Source of the DNA: JAFGED01 sp964551295
GTDB lineage: Bacteria; Chloroflexota; Anaerolineae; B4-G1
Assembly (NCBI GenBank): GCA_964551295.1
Contig: CAZKDJ010000102.1
Location: 1 to 14,642, forward strand
Direction: 5' to 3'
DNA: 14,642 nucleotides
Below are positions 11,032 through 14,642 of the stretch, piece by piece. Position 1 is the stretch's first letter. Every line of letters begins with the position of its first letter. The notes under the pieces are model-generated. The model did not search any database. It had not been told where the DNA came from and saw only the letters and a list, made by a program, of their open reading frames with translations. A program made the position numbers and the translations under genes.

Positions 11032-13605
11032 CTAGTACGCTTCAGTGGCCAGGTCTTCAAGACGCTGTAGGATGGTGTCCAGGTCGCCGCCACCGATGTA
11101 CTCGGTGACGCCGGAGAAGTAGTCCATGTTGATGCCACCGCGCATGCGGTCGTCGGCGTCAAAGCTGAAGGACGGCGCTTCGTTCATCGCCGTGGCCATC
11201 TTGCCGCTCAGCGCGCTGGGGTAGGCGCTCGCGCCCACCTTGCTGTTGGGCGAGAGTCCCCAGCCGGACTCGGCCAGATCCTCGCCGGCTTCTTGGCTGA
11301 ACATGTAGGCCATCAGAGCCTTGGCGGGCGCGTTGTCGTTGAACATCACGAAAACGTCCGCGCCACCCTGCATCGGGGCGCCAGGGTCGTCAGCCTTTGC
11401 CGGCAGCAGGAAGAAGTCATAGTCGTCGACTTCAGCCAGGTCGGGGTACTGCTCGGCGATGACGCCTCCGGCAAAGCCCGCCATACGGCACAGATAGGCC
11501 TCGGGCGGATCGAGGAACAGGGGGTAGAGGGATTCGGCAAAGCCGGTGTTGACGGTGCCGTCGGCGCCGCCCAGGGCGTACTCGTCGCTGGCGACGATAC
11601 CATAGTACTCCTCCCAGGCGGCCTTGATCGCCGGGTCGGTCCAGGGGACCTCGTGGCGCACCCAGCTTTCGACGAACTCGGGGCCTTCGGTGCGCAGGAG
11701 GATGTCCTGGATCCAGTCGGTGGCGACCCAGCCGGTGGCATCGCCACTGCCGATGCCGGTGGACCAGGGGACGCCGCCGTCGGCGACGATCTGGTCGCTG
11801 AGGGCCATCATCTCATCCCAGGAGGTGGGCGCCTCGTAGCCTGCGTCGGCGAAGGCGTTGGGGTTGTACCAGACGAGGCTCTTGGTGTCGGCCTTGAAGA
11901 AGGCGCCGTAGACGGTGCCCTCGACGCTGCCCAGCGACTGCCAGGCGGGCGAAAAGTCATCCAAGGCCACGATGCCGCCCAGGGGTATCAGGTTGTCGGT
12001 GTACTGGCCCATGATGCCTGGGTTTGGCAGGCCGGCGATGTCGGGCGGGTTGCCGCCTTCGACGCGGGTGGCCAGCACGGCCTGGTCGCGGGTGCCCTCG
12101 TACTCCAGGGTGACGTTACACTCGGAGAGGAAGGGCTCGAGGATGCCTTTGAAGTCGGCTTCCTCGTCACCGCTCCACACGCCGATCATCGTCACCGTGC
12201 CACCGCCTTCGGCCATGGCGCAGTAGTCATCCATGGTCATCGCCGCCGGGGCCTCTCCGTAGGCCTCCCGGGCGAGGCTTTCCAGGCGCGCCAGGATACC
12301 ATCCAGGTCGCCGCCGCCGATGTACTCGGTGACGCCGGAGAAGTAGTCCATGTTGATGCCACCGGGCATGCGGTCGTCGGCGTCAAAGCTGAAGGCCGGT
12401 GCTTCGTTCATCGCCGTGGCCATCTTGCCGCTCAACGCGCTGGGGTAGGCGCTCGCGCCCACCTTGCTGTTGGGCGAGAGGCCCCAACCGGATTCGGCCA
12501 GATCCTCGCCAGCCATGTGGCTGAACATGTAGGCCATCAGAGCCTTGGCGGGCGCGTTGTCGTTGAACATGACAAAGACGTCCGCACCACCCTGCATCGG
12601 TGCGCCGGGCGTGCCGCTCTTTGCCGGCAGCAGGAAGAAGTCATAGTCGTCGACTTCGGTCAGGTCGGGGTACTGCTCGGCGATGACGCCTCCGGCAAAG
12701 CCGGCCATGCGGCACAGATAGGCCTCGGGCGGATCGAGGAACAGGGGGTAGAGGGATTCGGCAAAGCCGGTGTTGACGGTGCCGTCGGCGCCGCCCAGGG
12801 CGTACTCGTCGCTGGCGACGATACCATAGTACTCCTCCCAGGCGGCCTTGATCGCCGGGTCGGTCCAGGGGACCTCGTGGCGCACCCAGCTTTCGACGAA
12901 CTCGGGGCCTTCGGTGCGCAGGAGGATGTCCTGGATCCAGTCGGTGGCGACCCAGCCGGTGGCATCGCCACTGCCGATGCCGGTGGACCAGGGGACGCCG
13001 CCGTCGGCGACGATCTGGTCGCTGAGGGCCATCATCTCATCCCAGGAGGTGGGCGCCTCGTAGCCTGCGTCGGCGAAGGCGTTGGGGTTGTACCAGACGA
13101 GGCTCTTGGTGTCGGCCTTGAAGAAGGCGCCGTAGACGGTGCCCTCGACGCTGCCCAGCGACTGCCAGGCGGGCGAAAAGTCATCCAAGGCCACGATGCC
13201 GCCCAGGGGTATCAGGTTGTCGGTGTACTGGCCCATGATGCCTGGGTTTGGCAGGCCGGCGATGTCGGGCGGGTTGCCGCCTTCGACGCGGGTGGCCAGC
13301 ACGGCCTGGTCGCGGGTGCCCTCGTACTCCAGGGTGATGTTGCATTCTGTGAGGTAGGGCTCGATGATGGCCTTGAAGTCGGCTTCCTCGTCACCGCTCC
13401 ACACGCCGATCATCGTCACCGTGCCGCCTTCTCCCCCCATGCAGTCGTACAGGGATTCATCCGAGGGAGTTTCTTTGGTTGGAGCCGCTTCTTCTTTTGT
13501 TGGCTCCACCTCATCCGGGGGTGGGGGCGGGCAGCAGGCGCTGACGATAAGCGCCACAATGGCCAGTGTGGCTAACAGGATACTCAACATTCTTTTCTTG
13601 TTCAC
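11032..13605 (-). CDS. Double-domain lipoprotein sugar-binding protein (two fused CUT1-type binding domains)
   Basis: An 857-residue receptor, about twice the usual length of sugar-binding proteins. The signal peptide (1-23) ends in the lipobox V-S-A-C, with the lipidated Cys24. A Pro/Glu/Thr tether (25-50) follows. Domain A spans about 60-445 and domain B about 468-857. Each starts G-G-T-V-T-M-I-G-V-W-S-G and contains EGTRDQAVLATRVEGGNPPD, W-Y-N-P-N-A-F and Q-G-G-A-D-V-F. The two domains are offset by exactly 408 residues, with only a few percent of differences. The roughly 20-residue linker holds a Cys (462), and domain A has a Cys at 55 just before its start. The GTG at 13605-13603 has AAGGAGG at 5 nt, better than the ATG five codons later. 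The sequence resembles AglE-like alpha-glucoside binding proteins. It is the first structural gene of the sugar operon and presumably feeds the MalF/MalG-type channel. An assembly artefact is possible but disfavoured by the divergent flanks. Confidence 0.92.
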   Translation of the reverse strand: MNKKRMLSILLATLAIVALIVSACCPPPPPDEVEPTKEEAAPTKETPSDESLYDCMGGEGGTVTMIGVWSGDEEADFKAIIEPYLTECNITLEYEGTRDQAVLATRVEGGNPPDIAGLPNPGIMGQYTDNLIPLGGIVALDDFSPAWQSLGSVEGTVYGAFFKADTKSLVWYNPNAFADAGYEAPTSWDEMMALSDQIVADGGVPWSTGIGSGDATGWVATDWIQDILLRTEGPEFVESWVRHEVPWTDPAIKAAWEEYYGIVASDEYALGGADGTVNTGFAESLYPLFLDPPEAYLCRMAGFAGGVIAEQYPDLTEVDDYDFFLLPAKSGTPGAPMQGGADVFVMFNDNAPAKALMAYMFSHMAGEDLAESGWGLSPNSKVGASAYPSALSGKMATAMNEAPAFSFDADDRMPGGINMDYFSGVTEYIGGGDLDGILARLESLAREAYGEAPAAMTMDDYCAMAEGGGTVTMIGVWSGDEEADFKGILEPFLSECNVTLEYEGTRDQAVLATRVEGGNPPDIAGLPNPGIMGQYTDNLIPLGGIVALDDFSPAWQSLGSVEGTVYGAFFKADTKSLVWYNPNAFADAGYEAPTSWDEMMALSDQIVADGGVPWSTGIGSGDATGWVATDWIQDILLRTEGPEFVESWVRHEVPWTDPAIKAAWEEYYGIVASDEYALGGADGTVNTGFAESLYPLFLDPPEAYLCRMAGFAGGVIAEQYPDLAEVDDYDFFLLPAKADDPGAPMQGGADVFVMFNDNAPAKALMAYMFSQEAGEDLAESGWGLSPNSKVGASAYPSALSGKMATAMNEAPSFSFDADDRMRGGINMDYFSGVTEYIGGGDLDTILQRLEDLATEAY
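11077..12201. repeat. Tandem intragenic repeat, copy B (encodes the C-terminal binding domain)
   Basis: Aligns without gaps to 12301-13425 at an offset of 1224 bp. By eye there are 29 mismatches in 11101-11485, none in 11486-12113 and 9 in 12114-12201. Outside these limits similarity falls off quickly on both sides. Confidence 0.93.
12301..13425. repeat. Tandem intragenic repeat, copy A (encodes the N-terminal binding domain)
   Basis: Partner of 11077-12201. The block 12710-13337 is identical to 11486-12113 over 628 bp. The repeat offset is a multiple of three, so both copies are read in one frame. Confidence 0.93.
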
Positions 13606-13805
13606 TTTTTCCTCCTTGTGTGTAGATGTGTTAACGCTAGTGCGCTTTGATCATATGATCGGTTGATATTTCTCGTCGTCTTTTCACCTCCTTTGTAACT
13701 GTAGGTTGGGTGTCTGCGTGCTAATTTGTTATTTGGTCCCAGAGTGTTTTGTGTCGTTCGCGTTTCTTCTGTTTTGTGTTAAAATGCGAAACAGGCAGAG
13801 ACAAT

Positions 13806-13828
13806 CTAGTCAGCATCGATGCTGCTAG
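13806..13828. promoter_or_regulatory. Operator-like palindrome, candidate LacI-family binding site
   Basis: CAGCATCGATGCTG (13811-13824) is a perfect 14-bp palindrome with a central CG. It is flanked by CTAG on both sides (13806-13809 and 13825-13828), with one extra T on the left. LacI-family operators are usually palindromes of about this length with a central CG. It lies between the LacI-family gene and the operon, just upstream of the only promoter-like pair of boxes. Binding is inferred. Confidence 0.55.
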
Positions 13829-13842
13829 AAAAATCTGAGCCT

Positions 13843-13889
13843 GAGGCAGGGATCGCGGGGGCTGCCAAACCACTGGCGATCCCTGCCTC
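13843..13889 (-). terminator. Long hairpin after the LacI-family gene, probable terminator
   Basis: GAGGCAGGGATCGC (13843-13856) and GCGATCCCTGCCTC (13876-13889) form a perfect 14-bp stem with a 19-nt loop, about 65 nt after the regulator stop codon. On the minus strand a T5 run appears only about 11 nt after the stem, so it is not a textbook intrinsic terminator. It would separate regulator transcription from the operon. A role as a second protein-binding site or as a 3'-end stabiliser is also possible. Confidence 0.55.
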
Positions 13890-13953
13890 TCTTTGACGCG
13901 TCGTGCCGCGAATTGTGAAGAATCGACCGCGTGAGTGTCCGCGTATGATTGGT

Positions 13954-14642
13954 TTACAGTGCTGATGACGCTCCGCACGAATCGCGGATGATCAACTCAG
14001 TCTCCAGGCATGTGTGCGTTTGAGTGATGGCATCTTGCTCGATGGTGCCTTCGATGTGATCAATGAGGATCTCGGCTGCGCTCCAGCCTAGTCCAAAGGT
14101 GGGCACGCGCACCGTGGTCAGTGCAGGCGTGACGAAGCGTGCCGCGGTGATGTCGTCGAAGCCGACGATGGCGATATCTTTTGGGACGCGCAGTCCTCGA
14201 TCTCGGATCGCCTGCAAGGCTCCCATGGCCACCATATCGCTGGCGACGAAAACCGCCGTTGGGGGAGGATCGCAGGCCAAAAGCTTCTGCATGGCCGATT
14301 GACCGCTCTCTCCGTCGAAATTGCCCTCTTGGACCAGACACTCGTCGTATGGGATGCTTGCCTGCTCCAAAGCCTGACTGTATCCCTCCAATCGTTGCTG
14401 ACTGGCGGTATAGACCAGGGGCGCGTTGGTGATAAAGCCGATCCGCTGGTGGCCTAGTGTTAGCAAGTGACTCGCCGCAACTCTTGCGCTTTGAACGTTA
14501 TCGATATCTACGGAAAGGATGTCAGTGCCTGGCAACTGCCCGTGAAGGACGATGGGAAAGCGTTCAGCGTGCAGTTTGAGCAGGTGAGCGTCGTCGGAGC
14601 GAGGGCCCGAGAGGATGAACCCGTCGATATGGCGGCTGCGGG
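13954..14642 (-). CDS. LacI-family transcriptional regulator, N-terminus beyond the window
   Basis: Only the ligand-binding part is present (about 229 codons, open to the window edge). It has the LacI/PurR core order: D-G-F-I-L-S-G-P near the edge, V-D-I-D-N-V-Q-S-A-R-V-A-A-S-H-L-L, L-G-H-Q-R-I-G-F-I-T, R-L-E-G-Y-S-Q-A-L, then P-T-A-V-F-V-A-S-D-M-V-A-M-G-A-L. It continues with V-P-K-D-I-A-I-V-G-F-D-D-I and L-T-T-V-R-V-P. The helix-turn-helix domain must lie past 14642. The apparent TTG start at 14535 is not a real start, because the reading frame and homology continue upstream. It precedes the double binding-protein gene on the same strand and probably represses the sugar operon until an alpha-glucoside ligand binds. 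Confidence 0.92.
   Translation of the reverse strand, partial: RSRHIDGFILSGPRSDDAHLLKLHAERFPIVLHGQLPGTDILSVDIDNVQSARVAASHLLTLGHQRIGFITNAPLVYTASQQRLEGYSQALEQASIPYDECLVQEGNFDGESGQSAMQKLLACDPPPTAVFVASDMVAMGALQAIRDRGLRVPKDIAIVGFDDITAARFVTPALTTVRVPTFGLGWSAAEILIDHIEGTIEQDAITQTHTCLETELIIRDSCGASSAL

Larger units (their letters stand above)
13606..13953 (-). promoter_or_regulatory. Regulatory leader between the LacI-family gene and the sugar operon
   Basis: No gene is supported in these 348 bp. In minus-strand order they hold: the tail after the regulator stop; a 14-bp-stem hairpin (13889-13843); an operator-like palindrome (13828-13806); a weak promoter candidate TTGTCT-N17-TAACAC (13804-13776); an orphan perfect Shine-Dalgarno, AAAGGAGGTGA (13694-13684); the 12-bp palindrome GATCATATGATC (13660-13649); and finally the real ribosome site AAGGAGG (13617-13611). 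The promoter is the least certain element: its -10 box is poor. The orphan Shine-Dalgarno has no start codon at a usable distance. Confidence 0.6.

Noticed and set aside
11293..13575. A 760-codon open frame on the plus strand opposite the double binding-protein gene
   Set aside because: It is the antisense shadow of a strongly codon-biased GC-rich gene and repeats with the same 1224-bp period. It has no ribosome site or family motif.
11032..13605. The double binding domain as a pure assembly error
   Set aside because: The two copies differ at many positions in their flanks, the frame is kept across the junction and the linker is unique sequence; still, long reads would settle it.
13721..13978. 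An 85-codon minus-strand frame running from the regulator end into the leader
   Set aside because: It crosses the long hairpin and the operator-like palindrome, has no ribosome site and looks non-coding.

Overview
The window reads as GC-rich bacterial DNA. It consists largely of two ABC-importer operons, an alpha-glucan phosphorylase and a few small genes. No 16S, tRNA or other lineage marker is present. The lipoproteins with a CC-Pro-rich start, the short DUF3417-type phosphorylase, the TreT/AglFG-like sugar locus and the short 7-8 bp intergenic repeats together suggest a Chloroflexota (Anaerolineae-like) genome; this is inference only.

Left part (1-1117, minus strand): a short membrane-protein gene broken by a frameshift at an A7/T7 run, then a tightly overlapping DUF4258/DUF2283 gene pair resembling a toxin-antitoxin module. 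The pair has its own consensus sigma-70-type promoter, placed directly against the stop codon of the preceding operon.

Peptide-type importer (1118-4733, minus strand): lipoprotein family 5 binding protein, DppB-type permease and DppC-type permease, in that transcription order. No ATPase genes are in the window. A five-unit heptamer array lies between the binding-protein and permease genes. The binding-protein mRNA leader carries a large hairpin. Its promoter is back to back with the promoter of the divergent plus-strand unit, and the two -35 boxes overlap.

Plus-strand unit (4727-7836): a polytopic membrane protein of unknown function, apparently read from a leaderless mRNA starting at a GTG, followed by a GT35 alpha-glucan phosphorylase. 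A bidirectional terminator separates it from the convergent operon.

Sugar operon (7838-14642, minus strand): LacI-family regulator (5' part outside the window), a leader region with a 14-bp operator-like palindrome, an unusual binding protein, MalF/AglF-type and MalG/AglG-type permeases, and a GT4 trehalose synthase (TreT). The simplest reading is a LacI-controlled uptake system for trehalose or a related alpha-glucoside. TreT would interconvert imported trehalose with nucleotide-glucose plus glucose, and the adjacent phosphorylase would handle alpha-glucan. The ATPase must be supplied from elsewhere.

The most striking feature is the binding protein: one 857-residue lipoprotein with two complete, nearly identical solute-binding domains (repeat offset 1224 bp, 408 residues). 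Inside the repeats a 628-bp block is identical between copies, while the flanks have diverged by about 7-10%. This points to recent gene conversion within a fused tandem duplication.
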